Notes under the pieces: generated by a model
What the model was told of the DNA's origin: nothing
Seen by the model: only the letters and a program-made list of their open reading frames with translations
The model's database searches: none
Position numbers and translations under genes: made by a program
From: JAVVHH01 sp963848035
Lineage (GTDB): Bacteria; Pseudomonadota; Alphaproteobacteria; Acetobacterales; Acetobacteraceae
Assembly: GCA_963848035.1 (NCBI GenBank)
Contig: CAWKCD010000001.1
Span: 186,001-250,000 of the forward strand
DNA: 64,000 nt
Direction: 5' to 3'
Part shown: one piece after another, positions 1 to 10,261 of the stretch
Position numbering within the stretch: position 1 is the stretch's first letter
Layout: each line of letters opens with the position of its first letter

Positions 1-422
1 CGCCCTACTTCAAGCTGCTCCAAGCCCGCATCATCGAGCCGCATTCCCTCACCGACGAGGCCGGCGGGATCTATTTGTGGGTCGAGGCGCTCGACACCGA
101 CAACCGCCCGAACGGCCCGCCCCGCGCCTACCGCCTGCCCTACCGCGCCGCCACCGCGGAGAAGGCCGACCGCGCCATCCACGCGATCCGCGAAGGCCGC
201 CCCCAAGGCGGCCTCACCGACGATAAGGGGCTCGGCGCCGGCGGCGCCGCCGATCCGGTCAAGCCGCACGTCAACAGCGAGATCTCGCTCGAAACTGCCG
301 GCGGCGACCCGGCCAGCAACGGCGCCCTCGTCGGCGCCGCCCCCAGCGAAGGCGACGGCCTCTCCTTCACGCCGCTCCTGCCCCCGCGCATGCCGCCGAA
401 GGACCAGCCGCAGCTCCAATAA
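1..422 (+). CDS. Unknown protein, 3' part only
   Basis: The reading frame is open from base 3 to the TAA at 420-422 and runs off the left edge, so the true start lies outside the window. The visible 139 residues begin with a compact stretch containing GGIYLWVEALD and PRAYRLPY, then change to a low-complexity tail rich in Gly, Ala and Pro that ends in Gln. No catalytic motif, signal peptide or membrane segment is visible in this part. I do not recognise the family. The next gene on the same strand begins 153 bases downstream beyond a nested palindrome, so it is probably a separate unit. Confidence 0.6.
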   Translation, partial: PYFKLLQARIIEPHSLTDEAGGIYLWVEALDTDNRPNGPPRAYRLPYRAATAEKADRAIHAIREGRPQGGLTDDKGLGAGGAADPVKPHVNSEISLETAGGDPASNGALVGAAPSEGDGLSFTPLLPPRMPPKDQPQLQ

Positions 423-487
423 ACGCCGCACGGGCTTTCGCCGCACCGCACCAACGCAATGCTTCTCGCCGGCCGAAGCTCCTGCTA

Positions 488-532
488 GAGCAACATCAAC
501 CGAACGGACTGGTCCGTTCGGTAAAGTTGCTC
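488..532. repeat. Nested palindrome (operator-like or dispersed repeat)
   Basis: Two inverted repeats share one centre. The inner one is perfect: accgaacggac at 499-509 and gtccgttcggt at 512-522, separated by two bases. The outer arms are gagcaac at 488-494 and gttgctc at 526-532. Short ctagag strings flank it at 485-490 and 545-550. It lies about 45 bases before the deacetylase start at 576. The inner symmetry resembles operators of dimeric repressors such as the TetR family, but a dispersed palindromic repeat is equally possible. No T-tract follows it, so a simple terminator is less likely. Confidence 0.6.
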
Positions 533-575
533 GCTTTTCAATATTCTAGAGCGAGATCGTCATTTCGAGGGATTC

Positions 576-1568
576 ATGCCGCTTTCGGTCCGGCACATTT
601 ACCAGCCACCGCCGGACACGCCCCCGACCCTGCTGGTCGTGGTCGACACGGAGGAGGAGTTCGACTGGAACGCGCCGTTCGACCGGCTCAGCACCAGCGT
701 CCGCAACATCGACAGCCAACCCCTGGCGCAATCCCTGTTCGACGCCGCCGGCATCGTCCCGACCTATTGCATCGACTATCCGGTCGCCACCACCCAGAGC
801 GCGGTCACCGTGCTCCGCCCGATCCTCGAGGCCGGTCGCTGCGAGATCGGCGCCCACCTCCACCCCTGGGTCAACCCGCCGCACGAGGAGACGGTCAGCG
901 CGCGCAACTCCTTCGCCAGCAACCTGCCGCCTCTGCTGCGGCGCCAGAAGCTGGAGGCGCTGCGCGACGCCATTTCAGCCAATTACGGCCTGCCGCCGAC
1001 CGTCTACAAAGCCGGCCGCTACGGCATCGGCGCCGACACGCCGGACACACTGCGCTCCCTCGGCTTCACCGCCGACGCCAGCGTGGTGCCGCATAGCGAC
1101 TTCTCGCCGATCCACGGCCCCGATTTCCGCGCGCTGCCCGACCGCCCGTTCCTGGCCGCCGACCTCGCCGAGGTGCCGCTTTCCGTCCATTTCGCCGGCC
1201 GCGCCGCCGCCGCCGGGCCCGCGCTGTATCCCTGGCTCGACCGCCTCCGCGCCGCCCGCCTGCCCGGCATCGCCGCCCGGCTCGGCCTCCTCGAGCGCCT
1301 GCGCCTGAGCCCGGAAGGCCACGACTTCACCGACATGCGCCGTCAGACCGAAGCCGCCCTGGCCCAGGGCCACCGCCACTTCGTGCTGACCTATCACAGC
1401 TCGACTTTGATGCCCGGCGGCTCGCCATACGCCCGCACGCCCACCGAACGCGATCAATTCCTTGCAAAGTTAGAGCGTTATATCGCCTATTTCACGTCGC
1501 AACCCCGCTGGGCCACGGCGACTGTGAGCAGATTGGCGCTGATGATGCGCTCCGCGAGTCTCGAGTGA
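576..1568 (+). CDS. WalW-like polysaccharide deacetylase family protein
   Basis: A 330-residue protein with features of the NodB/polysaccharide deacetylase superfamily, WalW type. An acidic DTEEEFDW motif lies at about residues 24-31, where the family places its metal-binding and base Asp. A histidine motif GAHLHPW follows at about 92-98, and a late LTYHSS motif near residue 274 matches the C-terminal His region. There is no signal peptide, so a cytoplasmic glycan or sugar-nucleotide substrate is more likely than peptidoglycan. Its TGA overlaps the GTG of the next gene by 4 bases (GTGA), so the two are probably translationally coupled. The substrate is unknown. Confidence 0.75.
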   Translation: MPLSVRHIYQPPPDTPPTLLVVVDTEEEFDWNAPFDRLSTSVRNIDSQPLAQSLFDAAGIVPTYCIDYPVATTQSAVTVLRPILEAGRCEIGAHLHPWVNPPHEETVSARNSFASNLPPLLRRQKLEALRDAISANYGLPPTVYKAGRYGIGADTPDTLRSLGFTADASVVPHSDFSPIHGPDFRALPDRPFLAADLAEVPLSVHFAGRAAAAGPALYPWLDRLRAARLPGIAARLGLLERLRLSPEGHDFTDMRRQTEAALAQGHRHFVLTYHSSTLMPGGSPYARTPTERDQFLAKLERYIAYFTSQPRWATATVSRLALMMRSASLE

Positions 1569-3379
1569 GCACCCTCTCCAACGCGCCCGCGCTGCGGCAG
1601 ATGCTGAGTGACGACGACCTGATGCCGCCCGAGACCCTCGGCGTGGTCCCGGCCGGCCGTGTTTCGCGCGGCGGCAAGGCGCTGGTCATGGGCGACGACA
1701 CCCGCGGCTTCCTCGCCACCGTCCGCTCGCTCGGTCGCCAGGGCATCGAGGTGCATGCCGCCCCGTTCGACTTCCGCTCCCCCGCTCTGGCCTCGACCTA
1801 CATCAAGGCGATCCAGGACGTGCCGCCCTGGATGGAGGGCGGCGAGGCCTGGACCCGGGCCATGCGCGCCCTCCTGACCGAGCAGCGCTACGACATCGTC
1901 ATCCCCTGCGACGAGCGCAACCTGTTGCCGATGCAGCGTTTCCGCGAGGAATTCGGCGCCCTCACCCGCCTCGCGATTCCCAACGACGAAGCCATCGCCG
2001 TGCTGTTCGACAAGCACAGCACCCGCGAGCTCGCCACCGAGGTTGGCGTCGCCGTCGCGCGCGGCCGGCTCGCCCGCCCCGACGACGATCCGCTCGCCCT
2101 GCTGGAGGAGTTCGGCAGCCCGGTCGTGCTCAAGCCGCGCCGCTCCTACACGCTGGACGGGCTCGCCAAGCGCGGCCGCGTCCACGTCACCGCGGACCCG
2201 GCGCTGCTCCGCGAACTGCTCGCCGACGCCGAGCCAGACAGCCTCATCGTCGAATCCTGCTTCGAAGGCTTCGGCCTCGGCGTCTCCATCCTGGCGCATC
2301 GCGGCAAGCTGCTGCAGGCCTTCGAGCATCACCGCGTCCACGAACGCTCCGGCAGCAGCTTCTACCGCGTCAGCGCCGCCCCGGCGCCGGAGCTGGTCGA
2401 GGCCTGCGCCGCGCTCGCCAAGGGCGTCTCGTACACCGGCGTCGCGATGTTCGAGTTCAAGCGCAACGCCGCCGGCGACTGGATCCTGCTCGAGGTCAAC
2501 GCCCGCCCCTGGGGCTCGCTGCCGCTGCCGGTCGGCCTCGGCGTCGACTTCCCCTATCGCTGGTATCAGCTCCTGGTCGACGGGCTCGAGACCCCGCCCG
2601 TGGCCTACCGCGTCGGCGTGTTCGGCCGCAATTTCGTGCCCGACATGGTCGCGGCCCTCGCCGAGGCGCAGGCGCAGGGGATCCGCCTGCCGGGCCGCGC
2701 GATGGCGCTGGGCAAGCGGCTGCTCGGCCTGCGCAAGGCCCTGGTCGGCCGCGAGCGGCAGGACGTGTTCGTGACCGACGACCGCGCGCCGGCCTACGCC
2801 GAGATCATGGCGATCTGGTCCGGCGGCATCGGCCGCGCCTGGCGCAAAGCCCCCGGCACCCGAACCGTCAACGAGGCCCGCGCGCGCCGCCTGGTCCGCC
2901 GCGTCGGGCGCAACAAGTCCATCGTCCATGTGCTGTTCGCCTGCCAGGGCAACATCTGCCGCAGCCCCTACGCCGCCGCGATCATGCGCCAGCTCGCGGC
3001 CGGGCAAGCCCGGGTGCAGGTCTCGTCCGCCGGCATGATGCCGCGGCGCGACCGCCCGGTGCCGGACCTGTTCCGCGCCCAGGCCCGCACCGAGCAGATC
3101 GATCTCGACGCCCACCGCTCGCAATGGCTCGAGCGCGACGCCGCCGACGCCGCCGACCTCATCGTCGTGTTCGACCGCGTCAACGTCGCCGCCGTGGCCG
3201 ACCGTTACCCGCACCGGCGCGGCGCCGTGTTTCTGCTCGGCGACCTGATCGGGATCGGCGAGATCGACGACCCCGTCGACGGCGACGCCGCCTTCGCCGC
3301 CGCGACCTACGCCAAGATCCGCCGCGGCATCGAGGAACTGGCCAAGCTGCTGCGCCTGGAACCTCGCCCGCCGGCCTGA
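1565..3379 (+). CDS. ATP-grasp ligase fused to low-molecular-weight protein tyrosine phosphatase
   Basis: A 604-residue two-part protein starting at a GTG that overlaps the upstream stop. Residues about 35-400 form an ATP-grasp enzyme: a Rossmann-like start (VMGDDTRGFLATVRSLG), the ATP-binding VLKPRRSY near residue 188, and the metal-binding LLEVNARPWGSL near 309. Residues about 450-604 are a complete low-molecular-weight phosphatase with the P-loop CQGNICRSP (CX5RS) near 460 and a late DDP motif in place of the general-acid DPY loop. ATP-grasp enzymes join an acyl phosphate to an amine; the phosphatase could act on the product or on a regulatory tyrosine. Coupling to a deacetylase suggests glycan or surface modification. 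The fusion is clear; the function is inferred. Confidence 0.8.
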   Translation: MSTLSNAPALRQMLSDDDLMPPETLGVVPAGRVSRGGKALVMGDDTRGFLATVRSLGRQGIEVHAAPFDFRSPALASTYIKAIQDVPPWMEGGEAWTRAMRALLTEQRYDIVIPCDERNLLPMQRFREEFGALTRLAIPNDEAIAVLFDKHSTRELATEVGVAVARGRLARPDDDPLALLEEFGSPVVLKPRRSYTLDGLAKRGRVHVTADPALLRELLADAEPDSLIVESCFEGFGLGVSILAHRGKLLQAFEHHRVHERSGSSFYRVSAAPAPELVEACAALAKGVSYTGVAMFEFKRNAAGDWILLEVNARPWGSLPLPVGLGVDFPYRWYQLLVDGLETPPVAYRVGVFGRNFVPDMVAALAEAQAQGIRLPGRAMALGKRLLGLRKALVGRERQDVFVTDDRAPAYAEIMAIWSGGIGRAWRKAPGTRTVNEARARRLVRRVGRNKSIVHVLFACQGNICRSPYAAAIMRQLAAGQARVQVSSAGMMPRRDRPVPDLFRAQARTEQIDLDAHRSQWLERDAADAADLIVVFDRVNVAAVADRYPHRRGAVFLLGDLIGIGEIDDPVDGDAAFAAATYAKIRRGIEELAKLLRLEPRPPA

Positions 3380-3448
3380 CCGGCGTTCATCTTTCATACA
3401 TCCTTGGCTTGTATCGTTCCGCCGATCAGAGGGCGGAGCACCGGTCTT

Positions 3449-4156
3449 ATGGGCTGCAGGATCTTGGCATTGTTGGTCGCCTGCGTGGCGACGCTGGGCA
3501 GCGCCCGCGCGGGCACGCTGACCTATTCGAGCGCGACGGTGATCGATCCGCAGAAGGTGACGCTGAGCGGCAGCGCCGTCGGCGGCCGTGAGACGGTGTA
3601 TGCCGGCGAGATCCAGCTCATGGGCATCAACGGCGCGACCGGAACGCTCGCGACCTTCTGCATCGACGTCGCGGATTGGCTGACCCCCGCGGGCCAGTTC
3701 TCCACCGGCTCCTACCTGACCGGCTCGCTGGCCGACCTGATCAACGGGCTGCTCACCCACGTGCTGCCCACCATCGGCAAGGTTGAGGACGCCTCGGCGG
3801 CGCTGCAGGTCGCGATCTGGGAGGCGGAATACGGGCCGTCGCTGACCGTCAGCGGCAACCAGGACGTCACCGATCTGGCCGGGCGCTATCTCGCCAATCT
3901 CAAATCCGGCCAGTGGGCCTCGGACCCGGCGATGCGCGTCGCCGTGCTGGATGGCGGCGGCAAAACCCAGTCCCAGGCCTACCTCTCACCGATCGCCGAG
4001 CCGGCGAGCCTCAGCGTCCTCGGGATGGGCCTGTTCGGCGCCGCCGCGCTGCGCCGCCGCCGCCGTTCCAAGCGCGGCAGCGACGAATTCGCGGGCATGC
4101 AGCCGGTCTACACGAGGATGACGTCGGTCTCGATCAACTGCCGGCCGCGCGACTAG
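3449..4156 (+). CDS. PEP-CTERM-like exported protein, variant sorting motif
   Basis: I start this 235-residue protein at ATG 3449, because a GGAG lies about 10 bases upstream and the result is a clean signal peptide (MGCRILALLVACVATLGSARA). An in-frame ATG at 3404 would place 15 polar residues before it. The mature part is secreted-protein-like. Near the C-terminus is a PEP-CTERM-like signal: EPAS, a hydrophobic helix, then RRRRR. The usual Pro before Glu is Ala here (AEPAS), and about 29 further residues follow the Arg cluster, longer than usual. Such proteins are normally processed by an exosortase; none is in the window. Confidence 0.65.
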   Translation: MGCRILALLVACVATLGSARAGTLTYSSATVIDPQKVTLSGSAVGGRETVYAGEIQLMGINGATGTLATFCIDVADWLTPAGQFSTGSYLTGSLADLINGLLTHVLPTIGKVEDASAALQVAIWEAEYGPSLTVSGNQDVTDLAGRYLANLKSGQWASDPAMRVAVLDGGGKTQSQAYLSPIAEPASLSVLGMGLFGAAALRRRRRSKRGSDEFAGMQPVYTRMTSVSINCRPRD

Positions 4157-4195
4157 TCGGATCTAGCGACTCTGCTGCCGGGCTCGCAGACTCGC

Positions 4196-7100
4196 TCAAC
4201 CGAACACGTTGAACAACCGGCGCAGGAAGCCGGGGGTGAGCGCCGAGAGCGGGTTCACCACCACCCCCGGGTCCGCCGTGCTGCCGGTCACGGCGTAGTT
4301 GACCGCGACCAGGCCGCCGCCCTTCTCCGGGCTGAACAGATGGCCCACCAGCGGGATCCGGCCCAGCGCCGAGTTGACCGCATAGGCCGGCACGATCGTG
4401 CCGCGAACGTCCATGATCTTGCGGCTGAAATCGATCCACCCCGTCGCGGTCAGGCCCAGCGACGAGCTGTACGCGCGGGTCTCGCCGAGATGCAGCTGCT
4501 GCCGGTCGTAGCGGAACGGCAGGATCAGCCGGGTGAACTGCACGCCGCGGCCCTGCATGGCGTCGACGATCCCGTAGATGGTGATCGCCTGCAGCAGTTT
4601 GCCGAGCCCGACCGCGTCGTGCACCTCGAAATCGCTGAGGTCGAACGTGCCCGAGAGCGGCGAGCTGGGCAGCGAGTCGTCGTAATGCGCGTCGACCGCA
4701 AGCGAGCCCCCGGTCACGTTGCCGCCCGAATCGAGCGCGCCGAGCAGCGCGCCGGCATTGCCGGACCGGACCGATAGCCGCCGCCCGTTGCCCTGCGGCG
4801 TGATCGAGGCCTGCAGCCGCTCCGGCCCGGTCGACGTCGCCTGCAGCGCCTTCAGCCGTTTTCCGTCATCCTCGGCATGCGCGGTCAAGCCGACGAGCGC
4901 CCTCCCCTTGCCGAGTTCGACACGGTCGAAATGCACGTCCGCGACCCAGTTCGCCTCGCCTTCGGAGGCGCGGCTGGGCTTGGCCGAGAGCTCGTTCGAC
5001 AAGTCCAACGACGGCCCCGACAACCGCACCCGGATCGGATCGGCCGGGCGCGCCGGGAACATGATCTCCCCCGAAGCCTGGGTCGGCCCCAGCACGATGT
5101 GCTGGACCCGCAGCAGCAACGGCCGATCACCGACCATCTCGGCATGCGCCGCCACCTTCATGCCCGGCCCACTGGCGACGATATGATCGATCCCCGACAG
5201 CTTTTCGCCCTTGAGCAGCACCGTCGCCGACGCATCGGCCGCCGGCCCCGGCGGCTTACGCCAGCCCGCCAGCGACAGCCCGGCCGCCGTCAGATCCGCC
5301 TTCACGTCCACCTGCGCCGTCTTGTCGCGCAACCCGGTGTAATGGATGTCGAGCCCGGCATCGCCCGCCGTGATCAGTCCGCCCGGATCGATCCCCGCCC
5401 CCGTCATCTGCGCCGCGGTCGCCCGTCCGTTCAGGCTCGCCCGCTGCATCACCTGGTTCGGCGGCCCGTTCCGGAAATCCATCTCGACCTCGACCGTGCC
5501 GGTGATGTTCGCCACCGTCGCCGGGCCGGATGCCGGTCATCCCGTCCTGCGTCACGTCGAACTGGATGTCGCCGCGATCGATGTCGCGACCGGCCACCAC
5601 GCCGCCCAGCCGCAGATTGCTCAGCCGCCCCTGCGCGGCGATCGCCACCTGCTCGGCCTGCAGCTCCTTCTTGAGCGGCATATCCACCTTGAGCTTGCCG
5701 GCCACCGTCCCGCCCGCGCTCTTGATCCCCACCGGATGCTTGTCGAGCAGCTTCAGCCGCGGCTGCCGCAGCAGCTGCACCGTGTCGGCGACCGTGCCCT
5801 GGATGCCGGCCGTCACCGTCATGAACTGGTCCTTGGTCGACAGGCCCGTGAAATGCGCCAGCCCGTCCTTCAGCGCGATCGGACCCTGGACCGCGCTCGG
5901 GATCGCGATGTCGATCACATCCGGGCCGAGCACCTTCAGCTGCGCCATCGCATGCTCGACCGGCGGCACCGGGCGAAGCCAATGGATGGTCACGTCCTGC
6001 CCTTCCAGCGTCCCGCTCGCGTCCAGAACCTCGACCTTCTCCGGCTGCTCCTCGGGCGCCGCGACCTTCACCTTGAACGCCCCGTCCCGCGCCGTTCCCC
6101 CCGTGACGTTCTCGACCAGCCACGGCCGCACATGGCCGCCCCAGGCCTCGGGCCACATCGTCCCGAGATCGGCGAAATCGGCGTGGTCCAGGGTCAGGTC
6201 CAGCGCCGCGGAGATCTTGCCCGCGTCCCGCTTGGCTTGCCCGCTCACCCCCAGCGTGGTCGACCAGCCGCCGCGGCCCGACGGGATCACCACCTGCGCC
6301 TGCCGCAGATCGACGCTCGCCGGCCGCCACGACGCGCCGGCCCACGTCCCGGCCGCGTCCACCGCGATCTTGTCGAAGCGCACCGTGCCGCGCGCCACCG
6401 AGATCGCCCCGGCGCCTGCCGCCACGTGCAGCTCGGCGGCGGTCGGCATCAGCGACGGCGAGAGGTCCAGCGTCGCGCGCGCCTGCACCGCGGCGTCGAC
6501 CGCGGCCAGCCGCGCCAGCGTGTCGCTGGTCTGCGCGATCGGCCCGGCCTGCGTCGGCGCCAGCGTCGCCTCGACATGGGTGCCGCCCCCCGGCAGCAGG
6601 TCCGCGTTCAGCCGCAGCGCCGCCACCGCCTCGGCCAGCGCCACCGTGCCGGACGCCGCCCCCTTCACCCCGCCCCCGCCCATCCGCCGTAAGTCCAGGC
6701 CGGCGAGTTCGGCACGCAGCGTCTTGCCGGTCGCCTGGTCGTCGAGCTGCACCTGCGCGTCGTGGATCGTGACCCGTTGCAATTGCGACAGCATCTGCAG
6801 CCCGCCGCTCCTGCCGCGGTCGTCGCCCGCCGGCTGGCGAAGCTGCGCCATCACGTCGGCGAGGCTGGTGCCGGACGGCTCCGCCTGCCCATCGTCCAGC
6901 CCGCCCAGATCGAACGTCACCACCCCCTCGGCCGAGCGCGCCGCCCGCATCCGCAGCCCGGTCAGCGCGATCCGCCGCGGCACCACCCGCAACTCGAGCA
7001 GGCGCAGCAGCGAGACCGTCGCGTCCGCCTCCTCGAGCCGCGCGATCGGCGCATTGGCCGGATCGACCAGCCGAAGCTGCCGCAGCCGGATCTCGAAGCC

Positions 7101-7385
7101 ACCGTCGGCGCCCTCCTGGAACCCGTTCCAGGCGATGCTCGCGCCCCCGATCGCCAGCCGCGTCGGCGAACCGTCGGCAAAGGCGTTCGCCTCGACCCGG
7201 CGCGCCAGCCAGCCCACCTCGAGCGGCCCCTGCGCCAATCGCCACGCCAGCGCCGACGCACCGACCAGCCCCAGCACCACGATCGCCAGCCCCACCCGCA
7301 GCGCCGCATGCAGCAGCCGGCCCGGCCAGATCGCCGCCCGCCAGCCCATGCCCAGCCGTTGACGGATCTCGCCTACGCCGGACAC
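4196..7385 (-). CDS. AsmA-like / DUF3971 envelope protein (one frameshift)
   Basis: About 1,060 residues when two frames are joined at about 5522-5528, where one extra C on the coding strand breaks the frame between an IRP and a VANITG segment. The N-terminus has one membrane anchor (LAIVVLGLVGASALAWRLA). The long beta-rich body and the C-terminal part are of the AsmA/YhdP kind, proteins thought to carry phospholipid between the membranes. I prefer the GTG at 7385, preceded by GGGGGA; an ATG at 7349 is the alternative. The start lies only 11 bases from the divergent glnE start. The break may be a sequencing error, since both halves are well formed. Confidence 0.75.
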
Positions 7386-7396
7386 GGTGTCCCCCG

Positions 7397-10261
7397 ATGA
7401 CCAACCCGCCCGCCTGGCCCCAGCCCGCCGACCCCGACGCCGCGCTGCGACTGATCGAGCGCTTCGGCGAGGCCGACCCGGCTGCCGAACCCATGCTGCG
7501 CGCCATCGGCGGCGGCAGCCCCTATCTCTCCGACCTGTTGATCCGCGAACGCGAGACGACGGTCCGGTTCCTGCAGGACGGCCCCGATCGCGCCTTCGAC
7601 GAAGCCCGCGCCGCGCTCGACGCACTCGACGTGAGATCGACCCGGCCGCAGATCGCCGCCGGGCTGCGCGCAGCCAAGCGCAAGGTCGCCCTGCTCTGCG
7701 CGCTGGCCGATATCGGCGGCCTGTGGACGCTGGCGCAGGTCACCTCCGCCCTGTCCTGGCTCGCCGAAGCGACGCTCTCCAAAGCGGTCGACCACCTGCT
7801 CCTCGCCGCCCATGACGCGCGCGAGATCGACCTGCCCAACCCGGACGAACCGGGCGCGGGCAGCGGCCTGACCGTGCTGGGCATGGGCAAGTTGGGCGCG
7901 GGCGAGCTGAATTATTCGAGCGATGTCGACCTCATTCTCTTTTATGACCCGGCTGCACAAAAAAACCAGGATGGTCTTGGGGCGATCTTCACACGTTTGG
8001 CCCGCTACTTAGTTGCCATAATGGAGGCACGCGACGCCAACGGTTATGTGTTCCGCACCGATTTGCGCCTCCGCCCCGACCCTGCGGCCACCCCCCCGGT
8101 CGTCGCCCTGCCCGCGGCGCTCGCCTATTACGAGAGCATGGGCCTGAACTGGGAACGCGCCGCCATGATCAAGGCGCGCCCCGTGGCCGGCGACCGCGCC
8201 CTCGGCCGCGAATTCCTGCAGCAGATCCGCCCCTTCGTCTGGCGCCGCGGCCTCGATTTCGCCGCCATCGCCGACATCCACGCGATGAAGCGGCGCATCG
8301 ACCAGCACCGCAAGCTCGGCGATGTCGGCGCCTCGCTCGCCGGGCTCGACGTCAAGCTGGGCCAGGGCGGCATCCGCGAGATCGAGTTCGCGACGCAGAC
8401 GCTGCAGCTCGTCTGGGGCGGGCGTGACCCGGTCCTGCGCGATCCGACCACCCTCGGCGCGCTGCGACGCCTAGTCCGCGCCGGCCGGCTGTCCCGACGC
8501 GCGGCGGCGGAGCTGACGGTGGCCTACCGCTTCCTGCGCCGGGTCGAGCACCGGCTGCAGATGGTGGCGGACCGTCAGACCCATGCCATGCCGACCAAGC
8601 CGGACGAGATCCGCCGCTTCGCCATCTTCATGGGTTGCCGCGACGTCGAGCACTTCGCCGAGATGCTGTCCGGCCAGATGGCGCGGGTACGGCGGCACTA
8701 CGCCGAGGTGTTCGAGGCGGTCCCGGCGGTGCCGTCCAACGCGTTGGTGCTGGACCTCAGCGGCATGGACGAGCCGGCGGCCACGGTGGATGCGCTGCGT
8801 GCGCTCGGCTTCACCAACACCTCGACGATCATCGCCGCACTCCGGGGCTGGCGCGCCGGGCGGGTGCGGGCGCTGCGCTCCGAGCGCTCGCGCGAGCTGA
8901 TGCTGGTCGTGCTGCCGGCGCTGCTGACGGCGCTGGGCGAGCAGACCGACCCGGATGCCGCGTTCAACCGGTTCGACCAGCTGCTCTCGCGCCTGCCGGC
9001 CGGGGTGCAGCTCCTCTCGATGTTCGAGCGCAACCCGGCGCTGCTCGGCCGCGTCGCCTCCGTGCTCGGCGCCGCGCCCTCGCTGGCCGAGCACCTGGCG
9101 AGCGTGCCGGAAGCGCTCGAGGGCCTGCTGGGCCGCGAATTCGCCGATCCCAACCCCGCCCGCACGCTGGGCCGCCGGCTCGAGGACGGGCGGACGCTCG
9201 AGGACGTGGTGGCAATCACGCGCGCCTTCGTCCGCGCCGAGGAGTTTCGCCTCGGCGTCAGCCAGATGGAAGCCTGGATCGATGCCGACGCCGCCGGCCT
9301 GGCCCGGACCGCGCTGGCCGACGCCGGGCTCGCCGCGCTGCTGACCGCGACCATGCGCGAGCATGCCGAGAGGCACGGGCGCATCCGCGGCGGCGCGATG
9401 GCGGTGGTGGCGCTCGGCAAGGCCGGCAGCGGCGAGATGATGGCGGGCTCGGATCTCGACCTGATGCTGATCTACACGCACCCGCCGCTGGTTACCGAAA
9501 GCGACGGCCGCCGCCCGTTGCCCACGAGCACCTGGTTCATCCGCGCCGCCCACGCCTTCGTCGCCGCGCTGACCGCGCCGGGGCGCGACGGACCGCTCTA
9601 CGCCGTCGACATGCGGCTGCGTCCCTCCGGCAACAAAGGCCCGGTCGCGGTCTCCCTGGCCGCCTTCGAGCGCTACCACACGCAGGACGCATGGACCTGG
9701 GAGCGCATGGCGCTGACCCGCGCCCGCGTCGTTGCCGGCAGCCCGGCCATGATCCGCCGCACCGAACGCGCCATCGCCGCGGCGCTCGCCCATCCGCAGC
9801 CCGCCGAAAAGACCCGCGCCGACGCCGCCAGCATGCGCGCCCGCCTGGCCCAGGAACTGCCGCCGACCGGCCCCTGGGACGTCAAGCTCCGCGACGGCGG
9901 CGGCCTCGAGGTCGATTTCATCGCGCAGACGCTGCAACTGATCCACGGCGCGGCGCCGGGCTGCCGCAGCACGCGGGCGGCGCTCAGCCATCTCGCCTCG
10001 ATCGGCGCGCTGCCCGCCGCGCAAGCCGAGCTTCTGATCCGCGCCGACCGGCTCTGGCGCACGGTGCAGGGCCTGCTCCGCGTCCTGGTCGGGCGCGCGA
10101 CCGATGAAGTGCCGCCGGCCGCCGCCGAGAAGCTGCTCCTGGCCATCGGCACGTCGCTGCAGATCGGAGACCTTGACCTTCCGGGCCTGCGCGCCACGAT
10201 GGAAACGACCGCGGCCGACGTGCGCGCGGCGTTCCGATCGCTGGTGGGAGAGAGCAATTGA
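7397..10261 (+). CDS. glnE: Bifunctional glutamine synthetase adenylyltransferase/deadenylase
   Basis: A 954-residue protein of full GlnE length. It has the two nucleotidyltransferase domains typical of GlnE. The first (GMGKLGAGELNYSSDVDL, about residues 160-178) belongs to the deadenylylating half. The second (ALGKAGSGEMMAGSDLDL, about 670-690) belongs to the adenylylating half. The paired acidic residues that bind the metals (DVD and DLD) are intact in both. GlnE sets glutamine synthetase activity by adding or removing AMP in response to PII. Its TGA overlaps the TTG of bcp, so the two genes are probably coupled. No frame break occurs along its length. Confidence 0.95.
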   Translation: MTNPPAWPQPADPDAALRLIERFGEADPAAEPMLRAIGGGSPYLSDLLIRERETTVRFLQDGPDRAFDEARAALDALDVRSTRPQIAAGLRAAKRKVALLCALADIGGLWTLAQVTSALSWLAEATLSKAVDHLLLAAHDAREIDLPNPDEPGAGSGLTVLGMGKLGAGELNYSSDVDLILFYDPAAQKNQDGLGAIFTRLARYLVAIMEARDANGYVFRTDLRLRPDPAATPPVVALPAALAYYESMGLNWERAAMIKARPVAGDRALGREFLQQIRPFVWRRGLDFAAIADIHAMKRRIDQHRKLGDVGASLAGLDVKLGQGGIREIEFATQTLQLVWGGRDPVLRDPTTLGALRRLVRAGRLSRRAAAELTVAYRFLRRVEHRLQMVADRQTHAMPTKPDEIRRFAIFMGCRDVEHFAEMLSGQMARVRRHYAEVFEAVPAVPSNALVLDLSGMDEPAATVDALRALGFTNTSTIIAALRGWRAGRVRALRSERSRELMLVVLPALLTALGEQTDPDAAFNRFDQLLSRLPAGVQLLSMFERNPALLGRVASVLGAAPSLAEHLASVPEALEGLLGREFADPNPARTLGRRLEDGRTLEDVVAITRAFVRAEEFRLGVSQMEAWIDADAAGLARTALADAGLAALLTATMREHAERHGRIRGGAMAVVALGKAGSGEMMAGSDLDLMLIYTHPPLVTESDGRRPLPTSTWFIRAAHAFVAALTAPGRDGPLYAVDMRLRPSGNKGPVAVSLAAFERYHTQDAWTWERMALTRARVVAGSPAMIRRTERAIAAALAHPQPAEKTRADAASMRARLAQELPPTGPWDVKLRDGGGLEVDFIAQTLQLIHGAAPGCRSTRAALSHLASIGALPAAQAELLIRADRLWRTVQGLLRVLVGRATDEVPPAAAEKLLLAIGTSLQIGDLDLPGLRATMETTAADVRAAFRSLVGESN

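Noticed and set aside
1487..3760. Long open frame on the minus strand opposite the ATP-grasp/phosphatase gene
   Set aside because: It is the antisense shadow of a gene with clear motifs; its composition is biased and it shows no family pattern. Similar shadows lie opposite glnE, the atp genes, uvrB and others.
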